64,000 nucleotides of DNA, from assembly GCA_035041965.1 (NCBI GenBank), contig JAPYMA010000581.1, forward strand, positions 58,462 to 122,461, in the 5' to 3' direction. Of the stretch, positions 48,171-60,592 are shown one piece after another. A program made the position numbers and the translations under genes. The DNA is from Anisakis pegreffii (taxonomy: Eukaryota > Nematoda > Chromadorea > Rhabditida > Anisakidae). Position 1 is the stretch's first letter. Each line of letters starts with the position of its first letter. Under the pieces are notes generated by a model. The model saw only the letters and a program-made list of their open reading frames with translations. It was not told the DNA's origin and searched no databases.

Positions 48171-50513
48171 CTCATTATTATTTTCATTATGAATGTTCTT
48201 CTTATCATTATTTTCATCAGCTTCTATTCACATTCGTATTGTCACGATTATTATTGTGATCTTTATTTTATTTTATTTACATATGCGTATGTGTGCTCAT
48301 TAATGCCCATTTTACAATTTTAAACTTATCACGGTGCTTGAACTTGGCTCATCGTTCGTTTAACGGCGGGGAATTTAAGCAAAACTTATCGTTAGCTAAT
48401 CGAATATGCAAATCTGATTGTACGCCTGCATTTAAATTCTCTCATCATCAGTCTCAAATCATATGGTTGTCAAATGCTAGAACATCCACAACAATATCAC
48501 TGTTACTGAGGAATTCAATAAAGTGGAATAAAATTGTTTAGTTCATCAAGTAGTTGTAATAGTAAATAGTAGTGAGTAATGAATTAGACTTGTAATCGTT
48601 TTATTTGTATTCGTAAAGTCTTCACTAATCGAAACGGAAAGAAGTGAATCTATAGATATCGAATGACCTTTCCATCATATGTAATCCTCGCAAGATTAGG
48701 CATTCCATCAAATAATAAACTGATCTCTGTGTTCATTGATTAATTGAGGAGTATAATGGTTGTATCTGGGAAATGTTTTGTTGTTAAATTCAAGTTATGA
48801 TCAATTCAAGATAGCCAAGCTATAACTGCAAAAATTGGTGAATGAGAAGTTTTGTTCGTTTGAGCATAATACTTTTCGGTTTCGTACACTAGTTTGTTGT
48901 ATTCGTAAAATTTGTTCGCTGATTGAAGTGATGCTTCAAAAAGTTAACTAATATAATAATGGATGAATATCACCGACAAACTGATTAACTAAATAATCCA
49001 TGATAAAACTGTTCTTTCTCACCCAAAGCGAAACTGATCGCTTCCAAATTTGATGACTGAATCCAGAACTTCGGCTCCTCACTCATTGAAAATTTTGTGT
49101 TTCAATGAATTTTGCTAAAGCCGGAACTGAACTGAAAACCAGTTTAGTAATGTATATGTGTATATGTGCGTTTGCACATACACCCTAATAACCCATAAAA
49201 AAACAGAAATAAACAAGAGCAAAAATCGTTCTCCCATCGATCATCTTCAGAGAGATTATTGCGCGTGAGTGAGCGGGTGAATTGGCTTTTGAATGAAGTT
49301 GAACTGATTAGCAGTAAGCATTGTGCGGTGTTTATTCGTGAACGGGTAGTAGATAAAATCGATGGGTGATTAGTTGAGTGCTATTTTATGTGTATTGCAT
49401 AATGAATGGATGGAGGATCGTATTTCGTGAAAAGATGACGAAATTGTCGTGAAACTCAAACATAATAAACCAATAATGAATGATTCGATTCAACAGTGGT
49501 ATTTTTTAGTGAGTTAGATTTTTGTTTTGTTTTAAGAAGTGATGTGGAGTCCACTCACATGTTCGTTTGTAGTTAAAAATTGCTGGAATTTGAATCTTGG
49601 ATGAGATTTTGTTCGAGTGCATTTTCATGGTCGCATGAAAGTCAACGAAGTTTCTTTGCTGAGAATTTTTGAAACACTTTTTTTTGGGGGGAGGAAAAAT
49701 TTGTTTTCTTCGCGTTTTGTCGAAACACGTTTTACAGAAAATAAATGAACGCGTTTTCGAGTTTATCAGATCGATTTGTCAAAAATCGTGAATCATTGAA
49801 ATTATTCCGTCATACAGTCAATCGCACACTCTCAATCAATTGACACGGTGACACTCGGGTGACAATAGTGCTTTCTTTGTAGCGCAGGAAAAACAATTTT
49901 TTAAAGGGGTAAATTTGTAACTGTTATCGAAAATATTTTCAGTTTGTTATCGAAAAAAGTTTGATGCGACAGAAACGGACGGTTTGGTGTTTGCTTCGGT
50001 TGTTTTATTATAAGTATTTTCGATGAAGGGTATAAAGGGTCGATGTACTTTGCTCTCTATTCATTGATAAATATTTTTATAAATCAATCAAGTGCTTTGC
50101 TAAAAATAAAGTGACATTTGAAAGGAATATGAATCATAAGTAAATCATGAAGTTCATTTGCTTAGTGACTGACGGAAGCGAGCACAACAGTTTTTCGACG
50201 AATCGACGTGAATATCGAAGAAACGTCAGATTTTTTAGTGAAAGAATTCTTTAGTGGGCATCATCAAAAAAAAGAGGTGAACCAGTAACATTTCAAGAAT
50301 GAAAAAGTGATTGCTCAGGCAGAAAACAAAAAAAATCCCAAAAAAATTCTATATTAATTCAAGCGTTGACAATAGCATATGATCGAGCACGTTGAATATT
50401 TCCCAATGAACTAATTAATCCACTCTTGTCACTTGTCAACGTGTTCACTTACACTTTGCCGTATGCAATCATTTGAAAATATCACTCTCCACATCATGTT
50501 TTATGATGTTCAG
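48171..50513. other. Gene-free stretch downstream of TRAPPC11
   Basis: AT-rich, with no recognisable exons on either strand; either an intron (if 50514-50600 is the last TRAPPC11 exon) or intergenic DNA. Confidence 0.35.
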
Positions 50514-50600
50514 GTTTACACTCGTCAGCAATCGAGAGTTGAACTCGAACTCGGAAAGTATCAGTCAAAACCATATGCTGGTTGCGCACTTTACGAATGA
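50514..50600 (+). CDS. Candidate alternative last exon of TRAPPC11
   Basis: After a clear TTCAG acceptor, 28 codons are open to a stop, with protein-like content (VYTRQQSRVELELG, then a YAGCALYE end). Its phase 0 start matches the phase 0 end of TRAPPC11 exon 23 at 48155. The 2.4-kb intron would be the longest in the gene. It could also belong to an unseen gene. Confidence 0.35.
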   Translation, partial: VYTRQQSRVELELGKYQSKPYAGCALYE

Positions 50601-51846
50601 CCTTTTAGTTTTTGCTGATTTTATACGTATTGAGTCAAATGGAATCGCACTTTATCCGCCGCATATGAGCGCAAATTCGTTACTAACGATAAGTTAACCG
50701 AGAATGAAGAGGCTTAGAAATATATCTTCACTTATCTCGTCGATACTAGCAAGGGATCAAATATGCGTATTTCGTTCTAGATATGTGTAGGAATAATGCT
50801 GATAAAACGATAATATGTAATGAGTAGGGTAATAGCGTTGACTGAGTTGAAACGGTGGATAGTTTTGGGGAATATTCTAAGGGGAAATATTTTGAGGAGT
50901 AGATCGTTGTGTTAGGTGCTTTTAAGTATTCAAAAGTGTTTATAGATTAAGAAACGAGTTTCATTGAGAGTCTCGGCTTTAGGCCTTATTTGACAGTCGA
51001 CTTCTTTCTTTTCAACGAAGAAGATATGTGCCATTTTCAAGAGCGTTCAGGACCAGCAAAGATTGTGACCTGAATAGTCAGCTAGTCTTTCGTGAAACTT
51101 CCATAGAGTTCTGATCATTTGCAAGACCCGAAGAGTTGAACAGGACAGGAGAAGAGGCCATTTTGAACAGAAGAAAATAGTTGAACGGAAGGAGCAAATT
51201 TTTTGGTTCGTTTTTTTATTTATGAGACCCGTTCTAGATGTCAACAGCGGTTCGTATAATGTTTGTGAGGTGATGATCGAAGAAAGATGAAAATAGAACA
51301 GACCGTTTGACGAATTATCTGTTCTCTTCTTGATTTTTTTGAACCACTTCTTGACCAAAAAGAATTCCTTAGTTCAAACTCGAATTCTCCCGTCGTTCTT
51401 TCGGCTTTAGTGAGATCAGCAAAAATTTCCTATTTCTTATGAATATGTGTGTCTTTCCCCCAAAAAGCAAACGTGAACAATATGAAAATAGTTTGTTTGT
51501 TCTGATTGTGAGATTATTTTTGAATTTGTTGAAATACGGTAACTCACTCAATTCGAATAATGGCAGCAGTCGTCCTAAGTGGATCTAGTTGCTTGACTTG
51601 TTTAGCACGATATTACAGGTGGTGACCCATATTGTCAGAGCGTGCACCTGTTGCGAGCATGTGTTACTGCTAGTGTGCACTGTTAGCAGTTAACTTCAGC
51701 GGCCTACAACCTTATCACTTATGCAGCTTGATATCAGTGTTTCTTGTGAAATTCCGTTTATACGGTTCGAGAAGACTTTCCGAATTTTGTATGTAAAACT
51801 TACGATTAGCATACGTTTAAATTAAAAATTTGATGAATGCAAGAAT

Positions 51847-53131
51847 TCAATGGCAATGATCTCGATAACAACTGCTCAATGTAAGTGTATTTGGGTCAAT
51901 TTGAATTGAAACTATTGTTGCAATTACTGGCAAAGAGCTGTTATAGCAATTAGCACGGACCACTCTAAATAGTTCAACAATATCTTGCAGTCTGATACGG
52001 CAAACTACAACACATCGCAGTTTGTTCAATCGAAAAAATTTATTCGGGATAAATGCGCACTGTTATGATTGGATGAATTGCACTGCTCGCACATCTTTGT
52101 TGATGTTTCTATGAACTGCTTGCAAATGTTGAAAGTTAAACGAGAATGTGACATTAATTCATGTGACATTCTTTGAAATCAACAAATTTTTTGCAGGATT
52201 TTTTTCACGTTTAGTTGAATAGAAAAGGAAGCAAATGAATGGAAAATACGTTCGCTGAATTTGGCAATCACATGAAGTGAAAGCAAACACAAAACGCATA
52301 AAAACATTCGTGGTTTTGTGAGATTTTTGCTTGTAAAGATGGAAAATGTAACGATTTTTGTAGTGTTCACTGCAAAATTCGTTTGAGGGACAAAGAGAAA
52401 CTAACTCACTGACTTCTAACGGAAACGGACACTACTGACTTGAGTAAGCTGAAGTTGAGCGAAACAATTACGACGAATGGATTGCCAAAGCTCATCTTTC
52501 GTTTCATGACGAAATCGTGAGATTTCATAATACTTCTTTGTACAGTTAAGCAAAACACTGCAGAATTCTGCATCGTATCAATAAGCAAGCACAGCTGTTT
52601 TGCTTGTTAGCATTTTATAGCAGAAATCAGCAGCCATATCATATACTGTACTCTGTGATTCAGTTATATGCAGTCTATTGAACTAAAATTAATCATGAAT
52701 CAATTGATATTTTTTTCGAAATTATCCTTCAGTGTAATTACATGTATAGTATGATATATCACAAGACGCTTTTCAATGAAAACATTAAGTAAGATGTTGG
52801 CGTTATGTTATATAATCGTCATTACCTTTCAGATTGCATGAATATCCGAAGAAGTTTCAAATTGAAGTATAAAAGAGCTTTATTGCATCATTGAAGAAGA
52901 GTTCTTCCCAATTCTGTTGCGTTGGCAAAGAAAGGCGCTTAGCTAAAATGCTAGAAAGAGTAGATGAATAGCTAAACTTACAGTCAGCTTTACCGAAAAT
53001 TTTTTGGAGGTGATTCAGAAATATGCAATTTCGTCGGTTCATCTACGGCAGAAAGATCACGAAGAATACCTTTAAGAAAGCGCCCATAAGCAATCGAGAC
53101 AGGGTTCCTAGCTCCCTCCTCTTCGTCATCA
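51847..53131 (-). CDS. Unidentified minus-strand gene, three phase-compatible exons, 5' part missing
   Basis: Reading leftward: exon 52994-53131 (acceptor GAAG, ends at CG before GTAAAG), exon 52421-52557 (after CTGCAG, completes the split codon as CGT) and exon 51847-51983 (after GCAAG, completes CAT, runs to a stop). The product reads DEEEGARNPVSIAYGRF, LKGILRDLSAVDEPTKLHI, then KKYYEISRFRHETKDELW and IRRNCFAQLQLTQ, ending in SSCYRDHCH. The first two exons look strongly coding; the third is less certain. The chain begins mid-protein, so further exons must lie above 53131; none was secured. Orientation is convergent to TRAPPC11. No family is recognised and no function is proposed. Confidence 0.4.
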
Positions 53132-56100
53132 CTTCAAAGGATTTTCAAGCCCTCCAGGAAATACCCCATGAAACTTTCGAATAAATGTGCTCTGCACATA
53201 TATTTGCACGTCCTCTAAGTCAAATCAAGAAGTTCAACTGCACTAGCAATATTAATGATCAACAAGCCTATGTACTGTTGTTTTTATGCATGATCGATCA
53301 GCTGCTAAAATCTATAAATATAATCTTATTTGAACTTAGAACTGGAATTTTCGTTCATATTTCAAATTTTCATTATTCAGCTGATGAAGATGTTGTCGGA
53401 AAACATCCACCAAATCAACGCAATAATAAAGTTTCCACTTAAAAATTGACGTGATATTCGGAAATTCTCACTCTCCTATCGTTATCGTCAAACATTTCTT
53501 TTGGTGGGGTGGAAATTCGACGCTTAAATTCGTAGATTTAAGATGTGCCTGTCATAGATCAACGCAGCATGATGTACTGATCCATTTGGAAGCATTTTTG
53601 CTCTCTGAAGCAGCAATTTGCGATTACTTCTGGCCACTTTTTCGATTTGGATCAGTTAGGGGAATGTTACTGACTGATTGCAGTTCACATTGCAGTCAGT
53701 ATCAACACCAGTTATTGTCACTGATAGTGGCCTTGGTTGATGGGATTAATGTGATTATTAACCACTGTATTGATAGTTTTTCACATTCGATTCATTCGTG
53801 TTTCATTGTCGATATCAATCAATCATCTGCTGCTGGAGATTTATACGAGAGTGTGAATTAGTTGCAGAATGCTCATATGAGTGAGTCAATGAATCTTTTT
53901 TGGTATGTTGTTCTTTGAGTGCACAAAATTAATGTTAATTAGTAAACATCTAAGAACTCACTGAAAAGCGATATGTATTTATTTTTGCAGAAGTTTTGCT
54001 GTTAGTTTTTGTGATTCGATGCAAAATACCATTCAAAAACTCCACATATTTCATTTCTCATAATACATTCTTCTAATTCATTTCTCAAATGATTTTCATC
54101 CGAATTGTTTGTTTTTCTTTTTTTTGTTCAGCGTTTATTGTTTATTACTGCAAATATCCACCAATGAATTATATGTTCACTTTTCACAACGCGTTCTCTG
54201 CCACATTCATTCGTCAATTTGCAGCGTTGTTAAGAATTCACATTCTTGTTATTACCTCAGCTAAGTTTTTCTTCTATATTCTTCACAATTCTGTCATTGA
54301 TTGAATCGTTTCATTTTTTGACTATTTAAAGAAAAGGCCAACCAGATGTTCTTTTTTTCGGCATTCATGTTTCAATTCGTTGGCAATCAGTGAGGTTTTT
54401 TCCAGCCAATTGAATAAGTCGTCATTTTCAGTGTTTTTTTAGCAATCCTATCTGTGATCAATTTGAACGATCGAAGATGATCAGATGTGGTAAAAAGCGA
54501 GTTTGATGATGTTTGTTTTTGCATGTGTGCATGTGTATTGTTGTCATGAGATAGATGATCATCACATCGCAATCGACATGAATTGATGATTGCTAAATGA
54601 AATTAATATTTGTATCATAAGCCATTGATTGGTTGATATATGACTATGAGAGCAGTCAATTTGAGATTAAATTAATATTTTGAGCCAGAAACCATCTGAA
54701 AGCAGTATATGAACCCAAATTACATCTCAGAATCGAATATCAGTTGTGCTTGCTATTGACAATGTCTTTGAGAATTATTTATTTCGTTTTTCAGCATCAT
54801 CTTGAGACGAATGAATGTAGATTCGTGCCTTATTAGAAGATTATCTCTAGGATACCCTTCATCTTTAAGATTATCTAATAGTAAGATATTTTGTTTGCGT
54901 GTGTCTTAATGACCGATTTGCGAAGAAAAACTTTTAAAAAAGTCAAACTTGCATCTTGAGGAGCTGAAAGGTATCTTTCAGCTCCTTCTGAACGACCTAC
55001 CCTACCCATTGTGGGAGGAATAGACTAGCACAATCAGTTAACCATTAAAATCCCGATAAAAAATTGTCAGTCATTTATTATCTCAACAAATAAATGTTTC
55101 ATTTTGCTTTCGAAAAATTTTTATTCTGTTTGTTTTTGAACAAACAATCGGAATTTTTGATTTTTGTTTTTAATTTCATTGAAGTTACTCACTCAGGTTC
55201 ATAGCAGCATCATCGCATCGCCGTTATCCACATCAGTTTGTCTTCCGAGCAGTAAAACTCTTTCAGAACCTTTGGCAATCTCAGTGAGTTAACAAATTTG
55301 ATAAGCAATCTAAAAATCAGCAGAATGCAATCAACGTAAGCACCTGAAAGCAATCGGTTCTGTCTTTCACGCAATAACCTGCAATAACCTAGCTTATAAA
55401 TTAGCTGTTTCATAGTGAAAATATTGTAATACGGCATCATGCATCATAACAACGACAGTTTACCGGATGGCGACGTATTGAAGTAATGATTTTAATCCTA
55501 GTTTGTTCGTTTTTGATTGGTTTTGTGAAATTTAGTTGATGCGCTGATGATGATGACGATGAGTGATCTGCAAATAGACCGACCTTACAATAAGATAGCA
55601 TTTCATTTTTGTTGCGAAATCAACGCAAGTCTTCCTGATTCGACTTGATTTGATGATGAAACGGAACAAGTAAGAACTGACTGCTCAAAGGACGAAATTC
55701 ACGAAACATGAGAAGTTTTCGTTTGTGTAAGCAGTATTAGTTGGCTTGGTTTGTTTGCAGGGATGTTATCGATTGTGGCAGTTGGAACATGATTAGTGGA
55801 AACCCCAGTTGGAACATTAGAAGGTTGATGAATCATGAAAAAAGCGTGTAAAAAATTATTAAATGACTGATGTAGTTGATGTGGAGATATTAATTGTTAA
55901 GCAACGAACGTGGATTAAGATCGCAAAGACTGTTGTTCAGTCGGTTTTTGTTTGTTCGGTGAATCGGAGAACGATTGGATGAGTATTTATCGTTAGTCAA
56001 TGAATCGAACGACTGATCGGTCAAATAAAAACTGGAAGTATAAAAATTTAGAAATTCTCATTGGAAAAAAAGGAATTAAGTAATATTTAATGTCATGGTT

Positions 56101-58293
56101 AGTAAGTGATTTAGAGTGGAGTTTTGTTTGGCGGTGATGATGAGATGATAAACGACGAAAAGGACAGATTCGAAGTGAAATAAGATGAAATCGAATGAAA
56201 TTGGTTTTACGATTGTGATTTTAGTTTTATAATTACTGCGATTCTGTTTGATGCAGCGATGTGATTCGAATTAGTATGATTTGATTCGAGTTGAATGGTG
56301 ATGGACTTGGTTGAATCGAGACTTGAATTGGACATACTGATTTGTACTGCTACTTTAAATTATGATTGCATTTCATCGCTGAAATGAGCATTTTGGCAAA
56401 AGAGCAACGACTCGTTCGGAGATAACTGGATGGATGATAGTCTGAATTTGAATATGATTGATCGAGGGGAATTTTACTGATGATACACATCGAGGATGGA
56501 TGGTTGTTAAGCTGATCGTGTTGTGTTCTTTTTTTCTGAATAAATGGTCGTTTTTGTAATAATCTTTAGTCGCTGGTAAATGATCTGCGGAATCGATACT
56601 GCTTCATGTGAACAAGAGATGATCTGAGATGAATGAATTAAAAAAGAGTTGATTTCTTGTGTGTGCTAACGACGATATTATGCAATTGCAACCAATAATA
56701 GCTTAAGAAGTTAACGTCAAACTAACGTCAGCTCCGATTGATGTTCATATTTGGCGTTGTTGTATTTTGGTTGTAATGAGTGAAGAGCTATCTTTGATTG
56801 TTTTTCTTTTCTTTGGCGTTATTCACTCCAAGAAGAGAGAATGGATGATGGAACGTTTCTGTGCGAACAAACGAATGATTTGATTGAACAAGCGATTTGA
56901 TGATTTTTGTAATGGCTTAATGATTCGGCAAGCTTTTATAACTGATTGTTCGTTGCTTCGATTCAGCCGATTCGACTCTTTTTATCGTTGATGAATTAAA
57001 AATATCTTGAACATTATTACACTCTACAGTGCTGCAACTTTACAGCAAATGTCACATACACATTAACGATGCAAAAAACAAAAAGACAAGCAAGCAAGCA
57101 AACGATCTGTTATTGGATGATTCTGATAATATTTTTGAGAATGTTATGAATCCATCCATCCATATGTTCACATAAAATATCATCCATTATTCATTCTTTT
57201 CGAGTAGGCCAAGTTTGTTGGAAAAATATGAACAGAAAAAATCAAATTGCTCACTAATAACTTCTGATTAATTGCTTTGATTTGGTTGAAGTGATAGGGA
57301 ATGCTGAAATTTGCTTCATAAGCATCAGAGATTTTGAAAACATCAGAGATTGTGCTAATCGAGAAATAAACCAATTTGGATGTTTGCTTGACTTAGAGCT
57401 TGATTGTTGAGATTTGAATACGTGAGGAGTCGTTTTTTTTTGAGGGGGGGGAGGTTGATTTCAGTCAATTCGCTTGCTTTCAATCGAACACGAAGAATTG
57501 TTGTCTCTTCAAAAAAAAAAAGGTTTTGATTGAACGTTGATTCGTATTTGAATAAGAATATGTTAATGATAATACTATTGATGATGCTTCACGACTAAAG
57601 AATTCTTGCGCAAGAATTTCGCAACTTGTTCCACAACTTTTCCATTTCGATATTTCATTCAAAATTGGTTTTTTTTGTTGTTGATAAACTTGAGTGATTG
57701 ATCAGCAGCAGCAGCGTTATGATGGTGTTCGCGCATTTCCATCTAATTCTCTAACGGAAAGAAGCATCACTTCTGAGAAGAGAATATCTTTTAGTGTTAC
57801 CTGAACAAATGGCAAAACCGTCATCGTTTTACATATTACCTTATCTGCAGTTGTCTCTTCGTCATATGTCACAATGTAATGTTCGTATCAATAAAATAAC
57901 ATGGGTTCCGCTATTAATTGAACGTTAAGAAGTAATGACGGAAATTTTTCTTTTTTTTTTTGGTGAAACAGTTCATAATTTATATTGCACGATTTCTCTT
58001 AACATCTCCTTCTTCAGTCCGTTTACTTTTTTCTGCAACAAATTTTGCTGAAAATAATGATAATTGAGTGATGATATTTGTTGACGGAACAGTAAATCCT
58101 TATTGTTTCATTTATCACCTCTTACCTGAAATAATTATAAACATCCAGCTGTTTTATCCATGCATTCCACGATCAGTTGCATCTCCCCTCCTCTCCTTCC
58201 CCCCAAAAAATAGTTGTTCATCCAGAACACAAATATTATGATTGAGTATTTTTTTAAGCTTGAAAAGAGGTTGATCAAGTAGAAACGGGTTAG
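53132..58293. other. Long stretch without a secured gene
   Basis: A 136-codon plus-strand ORF at 53451-53861 has no motif. Short coding-like minus-strand patches near 53.6 kb and 55199-55279 might be upstream exons of the unidentified gene, but phases and donors do not resolve. The rest is AT-rich, with poly-T/poly-G runs near 57.4 kb and a perfect hairpin at 54960-54985. Confidence 0.4.
54960..54985. other. Perfect 11-bp hairpin with 4-base loop
   Basis: GGAGCTGAAAG, loop GTAT, CTTTCAGCTCC. Compact and perfect in otherwise unstructured DNA. The loop and flanks do not match the histone mRNA 3' stem-loop, and no T run follows that would suggest Pol III termination. Confidence 0.85.
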
Positions 58294-58623
58294 ATGAAGA
58301 TGTCTTCGTCTAATGAATACTATTCTTTTAATTCTCAACCACAAAGCGCATTCATTCCTTGTTGCGTTGAATTCTTCTCAGTGAATTTCGCGTCAATCGT
58401 TTTCTTTATTGATCAGTTTCTCAGAAGATTAGTCGTTGTTCATTCGTCTAAAAATTCACCAATTTCAGCCACAATCGAAGAGATGAATCGATTGAATCGC
58501 AACGACGACGATCCCTCGTTGTGTCCATCCGCATTTGATGGTGATCTTGATAAGTGCTATTGTTACTGTTGTTCAGTATTATTATCATTGTGCATAATTG
58601 GTGGTGTTTTGGTAATGATTTAG
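58294..58623 (+). CDS. Small tail-anchored or single-pass membrane protein candidate, two exons
   Basis: The frame 58294-58623 is open throughout (109 residues). A GT donor at 58361 and a TTTCAG acceptor at 58468 would remove 108 bases in frame, leaving 73 residues: an N-terminus MKMSSSNEYYSFNSQPQ, a charged middle (EEMNRLNRNDDD), a cysteine cluster (KCYCYCC) and a C-terminal hydrophobic helix VLLSLCIIGGVLVMI. The cysteines next to the helix suggest palmitoylation. No family is recognised. Support comes from the intron signals and the sensible topology. Confidence 0.4.
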   Translation: MKMSSSNEYYSFNSQPQSAFIPCCVEFFSVNFASIVFFIDQFLRRLVVVHSSKNSPISATIEEMNRLNRNDDDPSLCPSAFDGDLDKCYCYCCSVLLSLCIIGGVLVMI

Positions 58624-59248
58624 GTTTGGTTCAATTTGTTGAGAACGTTTTGAATAGACGAATGCATCAAGAGCAATCTCTTCTCTTAGTATTATGCATG
58701 ATGATGATAAGAGTGTCGTATACCCGTTCAAATCAATTATCAATTGACATACAAATTTTATGATGCAAATGAGCTATTATTTGCTTTCTTTTTGATTTGT
58801 TCTGTGATTTGTGATTTTATTCTTTCATTTATTTATGGATTTATGCATTATTGTTGAATTGATGATGAATTGTTGTTTTGTATTTTACTTATGTTTCGAA
58901 TCATTGCATGCATCCATCATTTTCAATAAATTTGATGTGTTCTATTGAAATGTACTGCACTCCTACTTACATGACATTTGACGTACTCCTTCGTCAAATC
59001 ATTTCATGAATTTGGTTACGGTTTAATGCAAAACAACGATCCTTATATGTACGATCCGTATCAAAAATATCACCTAAACAAGTTAGAACAGCACACACTC
59101 TGAACTGAAGGAGAAGTGATCAATTCTGAAAAAAAGAAGTATCTGTGATCATCTTGTTCGGAACAACAAGAATTTTTGTGACATAGAATTCAAGTGGAAA
59201 CACTGAACGGCTAATTAAATAGAGCCCCATAAATAGAGAGATAGTGTC
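58624..59248. other. Intergenic, no gene seen
   Basis: T-rich DNA with stray short ORFs. AATAAA-like signals at about 58926 may serve the preceding candidate gene. Confidence 0.35.
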
Positions 59249-59377
59249 ATGCGAGCAAGGCTATTGGTGGATGATAAGCGCCCCGCCCTTATCAGCACCG
59301 AGAGATTTGCTGATATGGAAAACGAGAGACGTATTCTTGAAGAACGAATGGTATGGAGCAGAGGTGAAAATGAATGA
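59249..59377 (+). CDS. Short coding-like ORF upstream of the TGF-beta gene
   Basis: 43 codons from ATG to TGA, starting MRARLLVDDKRPALISTE and continuing with an acidic/basic helix-like stretch (MENERRILEERM) just before a possible donor GTATGG at 59351. The codon content is protein-like. It may be a first exon of an unseen gene, a microprotein or chance. It contains the dyad at 59273-59293. Confidence 0.3.
   Translation: MRARLLVDDKRPALISTERFADMENERRILEERMVWSRGENE
59273..59293. promoter_or_regulatory. Convergent GATA sites around a GC core
   Basis: GATAAGCG and CGCCCTTATC form an imperfect palindrome about 570 bases before the expected TGF-beta transcription start. GATA factors bind GATAA, and the GC core resembles a KLF/SP site. 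It lies inside a short ORF, so coding constraint is an alternative explanation. Confidence 0.3.
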
Positions 59378-59809
59378 TAGCAGTTGTTTTTGAGATGGGG
59401 AAGCAGGCAATGAGGGAAAAAAGCGCATTACTAAACTGTAGAAAAGAACAGAATTTAATTCGTTGAAAGGAAAGGCGGAGATTCGCTGAGCATAATCAGA
59501 GTGCTGATTGGAGATGGATTAAAGAAATTAAGGGAAGCAAAGGTGTGAATGAACGAAAAGATGATAGGGGAAAGGCAAGGGAAGAATGAATAAATGAACG
59601 ATTAGGAATGAATGTGAACACTTGAGACTGGCTGGTGATCGGTTCGAAGAAGACGACGAAGCAGAAGGGTACGAACGTAAGAAAACAGAAGTCTTAATTA
59701 AGTAGTTCGCTAATTAGTTGGTTGTTGTGCTGGACTGATTCGAGACGAACAAGTATCAGACAAGGTTCAGTGGCAGTAGCAGCGACAGATCTAGAGGATC
59801 AGCTGCGGA

Positions 59810-59817
59810 TATAAAAG
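59810..59817 (+). promoter_or_regulatory. TATA box of the TGF-beta ligand gene
   Basis: TATAAAAG in GC-richer surroundings, placing a start near 59840 and a leader of about 140 bases before the ATG at 59978. Confidence 0.6.
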
Positions 59818-59977
59818 CGAGCTGAGGTGCTGGATCCGTTGCTGGAACAGTAGCGATTATTGTTCGATTCGAACTCTGCTACTGCTGACTGTTGTGGTTT
59901 GTGCTTTCGGGCTCCTCCTTCAACTCACTCCGACAGATTATTGTCCTATCAGTTGTGATCAGCACTATACATCCATA

Positions 59978-60592
59978 ATGTATTCAAGTATTTGGTGTCT
60001 GTTGGTGATGCTTACGGGTAATCTCATGCACCACGTGTTGTTTGTACGGTGCTGGCGGCATAACCACTCGTTTCCTGCTGCTGCTGCTGCTGCTGCTACT
60101 GCTCCTGTATCGAATGCGCAAACACATTCCTATTCGTGTCGTGGCTGTGCTGAAGCTCGAGATCTGTTCGCGAAAATTCGCATTGAACAAATCAAACGTG
60201 AGATTCTCGAGAAACTCGGTCTCGACACCCCTCCAAAAGTTCGTCCGGCTGAAGGCTTTCCATCAATCCCTCAAGTGGCCAAGTATTTACGAAGTCATGT
60301 TCGACGGGATATTCATTCGTCATTCCTAACCGATGATCCAACCTATTATTACGCCTCAAATCAAGAACAACAACAAAAAACCGAGCAAACAATCATATTC
60401 GCTGAACGTGCTCCATCCGCCTACAACCAGAATCTATTGCTAGCCTATTTTCGATTCTCTCGAGAAATTATGTCGAAATCATTGCGAAGAGCATTCTTGT
60501 ACGTCTTTATAAGGAAGCCAACAAATTTACATGCTGCATCACGGATTGGCACTATTCAAGTTATCGTCAGAGAGGTGCTCAGAGATGGCAAG
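59978..60592 (+). CDS. TGF-beta superfamily ligand, first coding exon (prodomain), partial
   Basis: 205 codons from ATG to a strong GTAAGT donor, phase 0. Residues 1-20 (MYSSIWCLLVMLTGNLMHHV) are a signal peptide. Then come a seven-alanine run coded by GCT/GCC-type repeats, a CxxC pair (SCRGCAEARDLF), the amphipathic latency helix (IRIEQIKREILEKLGL) and DTPPKVRP, as in GDF8/GDF11, activins and nematode DAF-7-type ligands. Farther on, TIIFAERAP and FRFSREIMSK, then RRAFLYVFIRKP, match the arm-domain strands of the prodomain. The RxxR cleavage site and cysteine-knot mature domain were not found in the remaining 3.4 kb, so they lie beyond the window or behind long introns. An in-frame upstream extension has no ATG. 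Secreted; it would signal through serine/threonine kinase receptors and Smads. Confidence 0.85.
60075..60103 (+). repeat. CTG/GCT triplet run coding polyalanine
   Basis: About eight GCT-type triplets with one interruption inside the TGF-beta prodomain, between signal peptide and CxxC motif. Likely length-variable. Confidence 0.9.

Noticed and set aside
53451..53861. 136-codon plus-strand ORF
   Set aside because: No motif, no splice context and mixed composition; the opposite strand looks as coding-like in places.
55199..55279. Minus-strand terminal exon with GSERVLLLGRQTDVDNGD
   Set aside because: Protein-like, but only a weak acceptor and no upstream partner; not linked in phase to the gene at 51.8-53.1 kb.
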